Assembly (NCBI GenBank): GCA_963707555.1
Contig: CAVPQM010000025.1
Location: 71,655 to 135,654, forward strand
Source of the DNA: JAFAFN01 sp963707555
Lineage (GTDB): Bacteria > Actinomycetota > Acidimicrobiia > Acidimicrobiales > Microtrichaceae
Length of the DNA: 64,000 nucleotides
Reading direction: 5' to 3'
Below the pieces are notes generated by a model. The model searched no databases. It was not told the DNA's origin and saw only the letters and a list, made by a program, of their open reading frames with translations. A program made the position numbers and the translations under genes. This document shows, piece after piece, positions 21,781-30,485 of this stretch. Within the stretch, counting starts at the first letter, position 1. Each line of letters starts with the position of its first letter.

Positions 21781-22925
21781 AGCTCTGGTTGCCACCGACG
21801 CTGCTGCGCCGGGTCGTCATCGCTCCGGCGATGGTCCTGCTGACCGCGACGGTCCTCGGTGCCAGTCCCATCGTGCTGCTGGTCCTCGCGTTCGCAGTGC
21901 GCTTCCTGCCCGGGCGATGGCGAGCGCTGCGGCTCTACTGGTTCCTCGTCGTCTACCTGATCCGCGAGAGCACCGGGATCGTCGCGCTCGCCGCACTGTG
22001 GGTGCTGAGCGGCTTCGGGTGGAAGCTGGGCACCGATCGGTTCCAACGAGCGCACGTCCGACTGATCGGGTGGTACCTGCGAGGGCTGGTCGGCAGCGCC
22101 GCCCGTGTGCTCGGTCTGCGACTCGTCAGCGAGGGCGTCCCCGACGACCTGGCCATCGCCGAGCCCCTGCTGGCCGCTCCCGACGCGGACGACGTGCCGG
22201 TGCTGGTGTTCTCGCGCCACGCCGGCGCGGGCGACTCCTTCATCCTGGCCCACCTGCTCGTCAACACCTACGGGCGCCGGCCCCGCATCGTGCTCAAGGA
22301 CCTGCTGCAGCTCGACCCGTGCATCGACATCGTGTTGAACCGGTTGCCCAACCGGTTCATCTCGCCGAACCCGCCGGTCGGCTCGGGTGTGGTCGAGTCG
22401 ATCACCGACCTGGCCCTGGGCCTCGAGGACGACGGCGCGCTCATCCTGTTCCCCGAGGGCGGCAACTTCACCGAGCACCGTCGACTCGCGGCGATCGAAC
22501 GTTTCGAACGAGCCGGTCTCGACGACGCCGCTGCGAAGGCGAGGGCGCTCACCCACCTGCTGCCACCGCGACCCGGCGGCACGTTCGCCGCGATCGAGGC
22601 GTGCAACGACGCGGACGTGCTCTTCGTCGCCCACACCGGGCTCGAACAGCTCTCGTCGCCCATGGACCTGTGGCGTGGACTGCCGATGGACCGCGAGGTG
22701 CGCCTCGCCTGGTGGACGGTGCGGGCCGAGGACGTGCCCACCGATCCCGAGGAGCGCATCGACTGGCTCTTCGAGTGGTGGGAGCTCATCGACACCTGGA
22801 TCGAGGACCGCCGCGACCCGGAGCGGCCGTCGCGGCCGCTCGTCGTGCCGACGGTCCACGAGCCCCCGTCGGGCCTCGACGCGACCCCGGTGGTCACCGA
22901 CGGATCGGTGGAGCCCTCCCGATAG
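21777..22925 (+). CDS. 1-acyl-glycerol-3-phosphate-type acyltransferase (lysophospholipid acyltransferase family)
   Basis: Membrane acyltransferase of about 382 residues. Two N-terminal hydrophobic segments (VVIAPAMVLLTATVLG, WFLVVYLIRESTGIVALAAL) precede the catalytic HX4D box, here SRHAGAGDSF (residues ~142-151), and the FPEGGNFTEHRR motif (~223) that contacts the glycerophosphate. The layout resembles LPLAT/LCLAT-type enzymes that use lysophospholipids or lysocardiolipin. It is translationally coupled to the upstream patatin gene; the pair can act as a deacylation/reacylation cycle. Acyl donor and acceptor cannot be read from the sequence. Confidence 0.82.
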   Translation: MKLWLPPTLLRRVVIAPAMVLLTATVLGASPIVLLVLAFAVRFLPGRWRALRLYWFLVVYLIRESTGIVALAALWVLSGFGWKLGTDRFQRAHVRLIGWYLRGLVGSAARVLGLRLVSEGVPDDLAIAEPLLAAPDADDVPVLVFSRHAGAGDSFILAHLLVNTYGRRPRIVLKDLLQLDPCIDIVLNRLPNRFISPNPPVGSGVVESITDLALGLEDDGALILFPEGGNFTEHRRLAAIERFERAGLDDAAAKARALTHLLPPRPGGTFAAIEACNDADVLFVAHTGLEQLSSPMDLWRGLPMDREVRLAWWTVRAEDVPTDPEERIDWLFEWWELIDTWIEDRRDPERPSRPLVVPTVHEPPSGLDATPVVTDGSVEPSR

Positions 22926-22935
22926 CGTGTCCCGG

Positions 22936-25374
22936 ATGTCGGAGACCTCAGCGACCCTCGCGCCGGACTGGGCCACTCGTGGTCTGAGCAGCACCGAGGT
23001 CGCGGAGCGGGTCGCGGACGGCCGGGTCAACACCCTGCCCGACGCGCCGACCCGCACCATCGGCGAGATCGTCCGGGCGAACGTCCTGACACCGGTCAAC
23101 GCGATCGTCGGCGTGCTGCTGGTGTTCGTGGTCCTCGCCAACGGCATCAGCCCCGACATGCTCTTCGGCGGGGTCATCATCACCAACTCGGTGATCGGCA
23201 TCGTGCAGGAGCTCCGTGCCCGGGCCGCACTCAACCGCCTGGCGGTGCTCACCGCACCGCACGCCGTCGTCGTCCGCGACGGCGAGACCACCGAGCTCGA
23301 GGTCGAACAGGTCGTGCTCGACGAGCTGCTCGTGCTCGCGCCGGGCGCCCAGGTCGTCGTCGACGGCGAGGTCGTCGATTCCAACGGCCTCGAGCTGAAC
23401 GAGTCGCTGCTCACCGGCGAGTCCGACCCCGAGCACAAGCCCGTCGGCGCCGAGGTGCTCTCGGGCAGCTTCGTGTCCTCGGGCTCGGGGCACTTCCGCG
23501 CGACGAAGATCGGGGCCGACTCCTACGCGGCGTCGCTCGCCGAGGAGGCACGCAAGTTCACGCTGGTCGACTCAGAGCTGCGCCAGGGCGTCAACTCGAT
23601 CCTGAAGTTCCTGATGTGCCTGATCCCGCCGATCGCCGGGCTCCTCTACTGGCGGCTGCTCAGCACCGGTGGCGACTGGCGCGAGGCGCTCTCGGGCGTG
23701 GTCGCCGCATCGGTCGCGATGGTGCCCGACGGGCTCGTGCTGCTGACGAGCCTGGCGTTCATGTCCGGGGTGGTGACCCTGGCGCGCCGCCAGGCGTTGC
23801 TGCGCGAGCTCGCCTCGGTCGAGCTGCTCGCACGAGTCGACACGTTGTGCCTCGACAAGACCGGCACGATCACCACCGGTGAGATCGTGGTGGCGGGTGT
23901 CGAGGCCCTCGACGATCGCGACGACGCTGCCGTCGAGGCCGCGCTCGCCGCGTTGGCCGCCTCCGACCCCGAGCCCAACGCGACGCTGGCCGCGATCGTC
24001 CGGACCTGTCCGCGACACACCGCCGTGGGCGGTGACGGGCACCGTGCCGTTCTCGTCCGCCCGCAAGTGGTCGGCCGCGTCCTTCGCCGGCGACGACGTC
24101 ACCCCGACGATCGGGGTCGGTGCCTCCGCGCTGTACCTCGGCGCCCCCGAGTTCCTGTTGGAGTCGGCCGCACCCGACGTCGCTGCGACGGTCACCGCCA
24201 GGGTCGCGGAGCAGGCCGACGCGGGTCACCGGGTCGTGTTGCTGGCCGCTGCGCCCGCCCTCGAGGGCGACACGTTGCCCGAACGGCTCGAGCCGATCGC
24301 CCTCGTGCTGCTCGAGGACGAGATCCGCCCGGACGCCAACGAGACGCTCTCCTACTTCCGCACCCAGGGCATCGAGCTCAAGGTGATCTCGGGTGACCAT
24401 CCCGGCACCGTCGCCGCGGTCGCCGTCGCGAGCCGGCGTGCCCGGGCGCGGACTCCGGCGTCGACGCACGCGACCTGCCCGAGGACATCGACGACCTGGC
24501 CGACGTCATCGCCGAGCACTCGGTGTTCGGACGGGTCACTCCACGCCAGAAGCGGGCGATGGTCACCGCGCTGCAGTCCCGGGGCCACGTCGTCGCCATG
24601 ACCGGCGACGGCGTGAACGACGTGCTGGCGCTCAAGGACGCCGACATGGGCATCGCCATGGGGTCGGGTTCCGCGGCGAGTCGTTCGGTCGCGCAGCTGG
24701 TGCTGATGGACGACCGGTTCTCGTCGCTGCCCCAGGTGCTCGCCGAGGGTCGCCGGGTCATGAACAGCGTGGAGCGTGCCGCCAACCTGTTCATCTACGG
24801 CACGGTCTACGCGGTGCTGATCTCGTTGACGATCGCAGCGCTCGGTGTCGAGTTCCCGTTCCTGCCACGCCACCTGACCCTGGTCAGGGCGCTGAGCGTC
24901 GGGGTGCCGGGCTTCTTCCTGGCGCTCGCGCCGGATCCGCGCCGGGCGCGCTCCGGCTTCCTCGACCGGGTGGTGCGCTTCGCCATCCCCGCCGGCTTGA
25001 TCGCCGGGTCGTGCGCGCTCGTGAGCTACTTCTACGCCCGGGCCGACGACGCGAGCTCGCTCACGGAGTCCCGCACCGCAGCGACCGTCACGCTGCTCGG
25101 CGTGGGCCTCGGGATCCTCGTCCGGCTCACCTCGTCGCTGCCGCCGTGGCGCTGGGTGCTCGTCGGGTCCATGGCGGTCGCCACGGTGCTCGCGCTGACG
25201 GTGCCGATGGTCTCGGCGTTCTTCGACCTGGACATGCCGCCGACGTCGACGTGGGGTGCGCTGCTCGCCGTGGTGGCCGCTGGCTGGGTGGCGATCCACT
25301 TCGTGCCGGTGCACACCGACCGCGACGACGATGACGCCTCGAGCACCGCCGAACCGCAGGTGTCGAACCGCTGA
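22936..25374 (+). CDS. P-type cation-transporting ATPase, CtpE-like, two frameshifts
   Basis: ATP-driven membrane cation pump of ~812 residues. Motifs: TGES (actuator, in NESLLTGESDPE), the phosphorylation site DKTGTITTGE (nt ~23851-23880), a transmembrane MVPDGLVLLTSLAFMSG helix in the position and style of CtpE, SGDHPGTV, and MTGDGVNDVLALKDADMGIAMG (nt ~24598). The C-terminal membrane domain (24770-25330) is complete. The frame changes near 24015 and again near 24440-24520; domain content is continuous across both. In mycobacteria the CtpE branch is associated with calcium uptake; I infer the same branch from the VPDGL segment but the ion is unproven. It begins 11 bp after the acyltransferase stop. 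Confidence 0.85.
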
Positions 25375-25453
25375 ACATCTTTTGGTGAATGTGGTTCATC
25401 CCTGTGGCGCGCTGCTATGTTGCCCGCACCCCTGACGGAGGGGGATCAACACC

Positions 25454-25600
25454 ATGGGGAGTGGGCACATGAGCACCAAGATGCGACGCAACACATCGCT
25501 GGCGGCGATGGCGGGGACCGTGGCGCTGTTCAGCACCGCGTGCACGCCGGGCGAGATCTCGATGTGGATCTCGATCATCCGCTTCATCACCGGTACGTGA
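25454..25600 (+). CDS. 48-residue predicted lipopeptide
   Basis: Small gene preceded by the strong ribosome site ggaggggg (the run ending 8-10 bp before the ATG at 25454). The product has a basic start (MGSGHMSTKMRRN), a hydrophobic segment (SLAAMAGTVALFS) and a lipobox-like STAC at residues 27-30, leaving a mature peptide of about 19 residues (CTPGEISMWISIIRFITGT) with amphipathic or membrane-active character. An ATG at codon 6 is an alternative start. A promoter-like TGCTATGTT lies near 25410. Its last codons and the stop fall in the first copy of a 17-bp tandem repeat, and a strong terminator follows. Function unknown. Confidence 0.6.
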   Translation: MGSGHMSTKMRRNTSLAAMAGTVALFSTACTPGEISMWISIIRFITGT

Positions 25601-25635
25601 GCATCACCGGTACGTGAGCATCACCGGTACGTGAG
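25586..25635. repeat. 17-bp tandem repeat (atcaccggtacgtgagc), about three copies
   Basis: Copies start at 25586, 25603 and 25620. Each contains tacgtga, so the lipopeptide stop codon (25598-25600) is itself part of the unit. A degenerate pair gagtaccggcgac follows directly. Looks like recent slippage expansion at the gene's 3' end. Confidence 0.8.
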
Positions 25636-25674
25636 TACCGGCGACTGAGTACCGGCGACCGAGCGGACACGCTC

Positions 25675-25731
25675 GAACCGATCCGCCCCCTGCCGCTCCT
25701 CGAGGAGCAGGCAGGGGGCGGTTCGGGTTTT
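25675..25731 (+). terminator. Intrinsic terminator of the lipopeptide transcript
   Basis: A long stem, ccgccccctgcc against ggcagggggcgg, is flanked by gaaccg/cggttc and capped by the palindrome gctcctcgaggagc. TTTT follows at 25728-25731. It isolates the lipopeptide transcript from sodB. Confidence 0.8.
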
Positions 25732-25785
25732 CCGGCGCTCGGTTTCCTCGGTTTCTGGCGCTCGGTTTCTGGCGCTCGGTTGTGG
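25732..25785. repeat. Imperfect ggcgctcggtttct repeats upstream of sodB
   Basis: Three degenerate copies of ggcgctcggtttct within the region between the terminator and the sodB promoter area. No recognised binding site matches. Confidence 0.5.
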
Positions 25786-25846
25786 AGGAGCGGGTGTGCA
25801 GTAGCGTTGCCACGTCCAACCACACGACCCGAAAGAGGACGGACAC

Positions 25847-26425
25847 ATGGCCTTCGAGCTCCCGCCGCTGCCGTACGCCCAGGACGCGCTTGCCCCGCAC
25901 ATCTCCGCTGAGACGCTGGAGTACCACTACGGCAAGCACCACCAGACCTACGTCACCAACCTCAACAAGCTGACCAACGACAACGCCGACGGCAAGTCGC
26001 TGGAAGAGGTCATCCTCGACTCCGACGGCGGGCTGTTCAACAACTCCGCGCAGGTCTGGAACCACACCTTCTACTGGAACTCCATGGCCCCCGACGGTGG
26101 CGGCGCCCCGACGGGTGAGGTCGCCGACGCGATCAACTCCGCCTTCGGCTCCTACGACGACTTCGCCTCGAAGTTCGCCGAGGCCGCGACCACGCAGTTC
26201 GGCTCCGGCTGGGCGTGGCTCGTCGACGCCGGCTCCGGGCTCGAGATCATGAAGACCGCCAACGCCGATCTGCCGATGAAGCACAACGCCAAGGCGCTGC
26301 TGACCATCGACGTGTGGGAGCACGCCTACTACATCGACTTCCGCAACGCTCGGCCGAACTACATCTCGACCTTCCTCGACTCGCTCGTGAACTGGGACTT
26401 CGTCGCCCAGAACCTCGGCAGCTGA
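25847..26425 (+). CDS. sodB: Superoxide dismutase, Fe type (SodB-like)
   Basis: Dismutates superoxide to O2 and H2O2 in the cytoplasm. The 192-residue protein follows the enterobacterial SodB sequence closely over its whole length (start MAFELPPLPYAQDALAPHIS). Metal ligands are present: His in EYHYGKHHQTY, His in VWNHTFYW, and Asp and His in DVWEHAYYID. FGSGWAWLV is the family signature. It starts at ATG 25847, preceded by gaaagagga. Actinomycetes more often carry the MnSOD/SodA or SodN type, so a SodB-like copy next to clade-typical genes may be of foreign or ancient origin; codon use is nonetheless like its neighbours. Confidence 0.95.
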   Translation: MAFELPPLPYAQDALAPHISAETLEYHYGKHHQTYVTNLNKLTNDNADGKSLEEVILDSDGGLFNNSAQVWNHTFYWNSMAPDGGGAPTGEVADAINSAFGSYDDFASKFAEAATTQFGSGWAWLVDAGSGLEIMKTANADLPMKHNAKALLTIDVWEHAYYIDFRNARPNYISTFLDSLVNWDFVAQNLGS

Positions 26426-26446
26426 CGCCGCCGTCCATCGATCTCG

Positions 26447-26476
26447 CACTGGCAGCCCCGTCGGGGGCTGCCAGTG
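26447..26476 (+). terminator. Terminator hairpin after sodB
   Basis: cactggcagcccc (26447-26459) pairs perfectly with ggggctgccagtg (26464-26476), loop gtcg. No T-run follows. Confidence 0.7.
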
Positions 26477-26522
26477 TCGCGTCCGGCCAGCGTCGCGTCC
26501 GGGGCTGGGTAGCGTCCGGGTC

Positions 26523-27931
26523 GTGACCACCTCGTCGGAGCGGCCCGTGCGGCTGCTCGATCCCGATCACCGCATGCTGCTGGTGGGCATCGTCTGCCTC
26601 GTCACGGTGGTGGCGACCGAGTCGATGGCCGTCACGACGGTGATGCCGATCGTCGAGGCCGACCTGGGCGACCTGTGGCTCTACGGGTGGGTGTTCTCGG
26701 CGTTCTACCTGGGCACGCTGATCGGCGTCGTGACCGGCGGACGTGCCGTCGACCGGGTCCGACCGGTCGGCCCGATGATGGCCGGCGTGGCGATCTTCCT
26801 GGCGGGTCTGCTCGTCGGCGGCCTCGCCGACGACATGGTGGTGCTCGTGGCCGGCAGGTTCCTCCAGGGCCTCGGCGCCGGCGTGGTGCCGGCCGTCGCG
26901 TACGTGTGCGTGGGTCGCGGCTTCCCGGCGGTGCTGCGCCCGAGGGTCTTCGCCGTCATGTCGACCGCGTGGGTCCTGCCCTCGCTCGTGTCACCGCTGC
27001 TGGCCTCCGAGGTCGCCGAGCGAGTGGGGTGGCGATGGGTGTTCCTGGGCCTGATCCCGATCACGGTGGTCGTCGCCGCGATCGGGCTGCCGTCGGTGCG
27101 GACGGTCGACACGCCGGCGCGCGACGCGGCGCGGCCGAGCACCCCGTACGGGATGGTGCTGCTGCTCGCGGGCGGAGCCGCGCTCGTGCTCGGCGGGCTC
27201 GGTGTGGAGCGACTCGTGATCGGCGTGCCGGTCGCGGCGGTCGGCGTCGCGCTCCTCCTGCCCGCGTTCGTGCGGCTCACGCCCGAGGGGACGCTTCGGG
27301 CACGACCCGCGCTGCCTGCCGCGGTGCTCGTCCGGGGCGTGCTCACGTTCTCGTTCTTCTCCGCCGATGCGTTCGTGTCGCTCGCGCTCACCTCGGTGCG
27401 GGGTACCTCGACGCGCACCGCCGGGTTCGTGCTCGCGGGCGCATCGTTGACGTGGACGGCGGGCGCCTGGATCCAGGCCCGGTTGAGTGACCGGTGGGGC
27501 CCGACCCGACTGGTCCGCGCCGGTGGGTGCAGCCTGGTCGTCGGTGCCACGGCGATGGCGTGCTGCCTGAGCACGGCGGTGCCGGTGTGGTGCTGGGTGC
27601 TCGCCGGCAGTGCGCCAGCGGCCTCGGCATGGGTCTGGCCTACGCACAGCTGTCGGTCGTCACGCTCGCCGAGGCCGATCCGGGCCGCGAGGGCGCGGCC
27701 ACCTCGGCGCTGCAGCTGTCCGACATCCTGGGCATCGCGCTCGGCACGGGCCTGGCCGGGGTCATCGTGAGCCTCGGTGACCGCAGCGGTCGCGAGGCGT
27801 GGCTGTCGCTCGCGTTCGTCTTCGCGGTCGCGGCGCTGGCCGGCGCGGCGGTCGCCGTGCTCGCACCACGACTGTCCCGTCGATCCGGGTCGGTGGGTGC
27901 CGGCGTCAGCCCGACGCGTTCACCCGCTTGA
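26523..27931 (+). CDS. MFS transporter (drug/proton antiporter type), one frameshift
   Basis: Twelve-helix-type major facilitator of ~469 residues. The N-terminal helix ends in AVTTVMPIVEADLG, the typical exporter motif, followed by GWVFSAFYLGTLIGVVTGGRAVDR (motif A region) and GRFLQGLGAGVVPAVAYV (motif B/C region). The GTG start at 26523 lies 47 bp past the sodB terminator. The frame changes near 27610-27625, where LGMGLAYAQLSVVTLAE resumes the last two helices. The end overlaps the opposing parA-like gene by 26 bp. Substrate unknown. Confidence 0.82.
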
Positions 27932-28688
27932 GCTTGCGGTACAGCGCGTCGAAGACCTCGATGACGTCCTTGGCGCGGTAGCCGAGCGCCTGCACGGGGC
28001 AACGGTCGCCGACGGCCTCGTTGAGCACGGTGCGCTGGGGGATGAACGGCCGCCACACGGCGCGCTTGCCCATCAGGCGGTTCAGCTCGTGCTCCTGGCG
28101 TGACGCCTCGCTCGACACCGCCGGGGCCCGGTTCACGATCACGCCGCCCACGTCGAGGCGGGGGTTCAGCTCGGCCCAGACGTCCTCGACGGTCTCGAGC
28201 ACGGCTTCGGCCCCGCGGACCGACAGCGCCGAGAGCTCGACGACGAGCAGGACCCGATCCGCGACGGTCAGGCCCGACCGGGTCGTGGGGCCGAGCGACG
28301 GCGCGCAGTCGACGAGCACGACCTTGTAGTCGTCGAGCATCGGCTCGAGCGCGCTGCGCAGGCGCAGTGCGGCATCGGCGCCGTAGCCGTCGCCCTCGCG
28401 GTCGATCAGGTTGCGGCTCGAGGGCAGCACGTCGAGACCCTCGCCCCAGCCCGAGGTGACCGTCGCGGCCCGTGCGACCGCCGGGTCGCCGGTGCGCATG
28501 ACGTCACCGACCGACAGGTGCTCGTCGTCGGCCTCGACGCCCATGGCCCACCCGGCGCTGCCCTGCGGGTCGAGGTCGACGACCAGGCACGGGTCGCCTG
28601 CTCGTTGGGCGGCGGCCGCGAGGCCGAGGGTGACGGTGGTCTTGCCGACCCCACCCTTCTGGTTCAGAACTGCTGCGACGGATCCCAC
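27906..28688 (-). CDS. ParA/Soj-family ATPase
   Basis: Deviant Walker ATPase of 260 residues: KGGVGKTTVT (residues ~11-20), the DLDPQGSAGW switch (~40-49) and VDCAPSLGP (~125-133). ParA proteins partition chromosomes, plasmids or protein cargos. No parB neighbour or parS site (tgtttcacgtgaaaca-like) is visible nearby, and the gene stands alone, so this is an orphan ParA whose cargo is unknown rather than the chromosomal segregation ParA. Start is GTG at 28688. Confidence 0.85.
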   Translation of the reverse strand: MGSVAAVLNQKGGVGKTTVTLGLAAAAQRAGDPCLVVDLDPQGSAGWAMGVEADDEHLSVGDVMRTGDPAVARAATVTSGWGEGLDVLPSSRNLIDREGDGYGADAALRLRSALEPMLDDYKVVLVDCAPSLGPTTRSGLTVADRVLLVVELSALSVRGAEAVLETVEDVWAELNPRLDVGGVIVNRAPAVSSEASRQEHELNRLMGKRAVWRPFIPQRTVLNEAVGDRCPVQALGYRAKDVIEVFDALYRKLKRVNASG

Positions 28689-28745
28689 GGCGACATCGTG
28701 TCACGTCGCGCCGGGGACCACGAGCGGGCGTGGCAGCCTGGGACG

Positions 28746-29462
28746 ATGTCGAACGACGCTGCTGGGCAGCACCACGAACCCGGCGCCGGTCCGGTCGCCG
28801 GCTCCCCGTCGGGCGCCGCGTATCTGGTCCACCCCGACGGCGGTCCCGGCCCCGGCGTGCTCGTGCTGCACTCCTGGTGGGGGCTGACCGACGGCGTGAA
28901 GGACCTGGTCGAACGTCTCGCCGACGCGGGCTACACCGCGCTCGCCCCCGACCTGTGCGCGGGGGAGCTGTCCGCCGACGGTGAAGCGGCCGCGATCCTC
29001 CTCGCGGAGTCGGACCCGAACGTCACCGCCGCCCTGGTGCTGGACAGCACCGTCGCGCTGCGGGCGAACTCGGTCGTGCCACAGGCGCCGATCGCCGTGG
29101 TGGGCTTCTCGATGGGCGCGTCGTGGGCCCTGTGGCTCGCCACCCGTCAGCCGGAGTCCGTCGACGCCGTGGTCGCGTACTACGGCGCGCAGAACATCGA
29201 CTTCGACGACCTGGCTGCGCCGGTGCTCGGTCACTTCGCCGAGCGTGACACGCTCGTGACCGACGACGACCTCAACGAGATGCACGCCCGGCTGCTGCTC
29301 TCGGAGAAGTCGTTCCAGCTGCACCGCTACCCGGGCACCACGCACTGGTTCGCCGAGCCGGGTGTCTCGGAGTTCCACGACGCCGACGCCGCCGAGCAGG
29401 CATGGCAGCGCACGCTCGCGTTCCTCTCCGAGCACCACGTCGTCGAGCGACCCGAGGGCTGA
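28746..29462 (+). CDS. Dienelactone hydrolase-family alpha/beta hydrolase (Ser nucleophile)
   Basis: Small alpha/beta hydrolase of 238 residues with the DLH layout: VLVLHSWWGLTDGVKDLVERLADAGY near the N-terminus, nucleophile elbow GFSMGAS (~residue 120), acid region (GHFAERDTLV) and catalytic His in GTTHWF (~198). Classical dienelactone hydrolases carry Cys at the nucleophile; here it is Ser, so esterase activity on another substrate is likely. It is transcribed divergently from the ParA-like gene, 57 bp apart. Confidence 0.8.
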   Translation: MSNDAAGQHHEPGAGPVAGSPSGAAYLVHPDGGPGPGVLVLHSWWGLTDGVKDLVERLADAGYTALAPDLCAGELSADGEAAAILLAESDPNVTAALVLDSTVALRANSVVPQAPIAVVGFSMGASWALWLATRQPESVDAVVAYYGAQNIDFDDLAAPVLGHFAERDTLVTDDDLNEMHARLLLSEKSFQLHRYPGTTHWFAEPGVSEFHDADAAEQAWQRTLAFLSEHHVVERPEG

Positions 29463-29473
29463 GCCGGGTCAGC

Positions 29474-30313
29474 TCACCAGAGCTGGTCGGTGTAGGTGTC
29501 GGTGCCGGGGATCGTCGGGATGAACGGCGCTGCGAACACGACCGTCGCCAGCCCGGAGGCGTTCACGAGTTCGGCGTAGTCGCGGATGCGGTCCCAGTGG
29601 CCCTCGGGCTCGTCGGTCAGGAACATCAGCTGCATGCTGCGCTGACGTGTGCCCGGCCCGGTGCCCAGCTTCATCGGGGCGTTGCCCTCGTCGCCCTTGG
29701 GGATGATCGGCCGCCAGTGGATGACCTGGTCGACCGGCGAGGCCGCGCCGTCGGCGCCGTCCCCGAAGAGCTGCGGCGCAGCGGTCGAGGTGAACCACTC
29801 GGCGAACTCGGGATGGGCGACGCCCTCGGCACGATCGACGTGCACGGCGACCAGGCCCCGGTACGGGTGGTCGAGCGCCATGTGGGTCGGCACGCCGTCG
29901 GGGTCGCGGTGGTCGTCGCCGACGGTGAAGTAGAGCGACGTGTGCGCATGCAAACGCTCGTCGAAGCCCCGGTCGTTCGCGTAGAGCTCGAAGACCTGCT
30001 TGTTCGCCCAGGCGAAGTGCTCCGCCTCATGGCCCTTGTGGATGAAGTAGGTCGCCAGGTAGCTGCCGGTGTCGAGCGGCGCGGCGACCGCGGCGTCCTC
30101 GGCGACGTCGTCGGGGAAGCGCAGGTCCTTGAGCGGCCGGGTGGCGACCCAGCGGCGGTTGGCGAACAGCCACGGACCGACCATGCAGCCCGAGTACAGG
30201 TGATCGCGCTCGTACCAGCGGTTGTACGCGACCTCGTTGCCAGGGGTCGGGTCGACCAACGTGAAGAGCATCGATCCGACGAGCACCTCGTCGTCTGCGC
30301 CGTACGGTTCCAT
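29474..30313 (-). CDS. Uncharacterised protein, possible EthD-like dimeric alpha/beta barrel
   Basis: 279 residues with no signal peptide or membrane segment. Two related-looking halves can be made out: an N-terminal one (MLFTLVDPTPGNEVAYNRWYERDH) and a C-terminal one (MQLMFLTDEPEGHWDRIRDY), each with a beta strand then a helix rich in Trp, Tyr and Arg, the pattern of ferredoxin-like dimeric barrels such as EthD/Dabb proteins. This is a structural guess, not a family match. Convergent with the hydrolase gene, 11 bp apart. Function unknown. Confidence 0.65.
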   Translation of the reverse strand: MEPYGADDEVLVGSMLFTLVDPTPGNEVAYNRWYERDHLYSGCMVGPWLFANRRWVATRPLKDLRFPDDVAEDAAVAAPLDTGSYLATYFIHKGHEAEHFAWANKQVFELYANDRGFDERLHAHTSLYFTVGDDHRDPDGVPTHMALDHPYRGLVAVHVDRAEGVAHPEFAEWFTSTAAPQLFGDGADGAASPVDQVIHWRPIIPKGDEGNAPMKLGTGPGTRQRSMQLMFLTDEPEGHWDRIRDYAELVNASGLATVVFAAPFIPTIPGTDTYTDQLW

Positions 30314-30485
30314 CGCTCGTCCCCCCGGGTCGGTGACCTGTCGGCCGGCCGTCGGACGGTCAGGGTAGCGCCCCGCCCCAGCGCAGGAATTCTCCCGATG
30401 TGCCCGCGGTCACGCCGGATAGGGTGGTCGCTCCTGACGCTGAGCGGGCACACCACCCGCGGAAGCCCACTGACGTGAGGCATCG

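Noticed and set aside
24010..24530. P-type ATPase as a pseudogene
   Set aside because: All catalytic motifs and the full membrane domain are intact on both sides of the two breaks, in line with the general indel pattern of this sequence.
27906..28688. Chromosomal ParA with a nearby origin
   Set aside because: No parB, parS, gidB, rnpA or dnaA in the neighbourhood.
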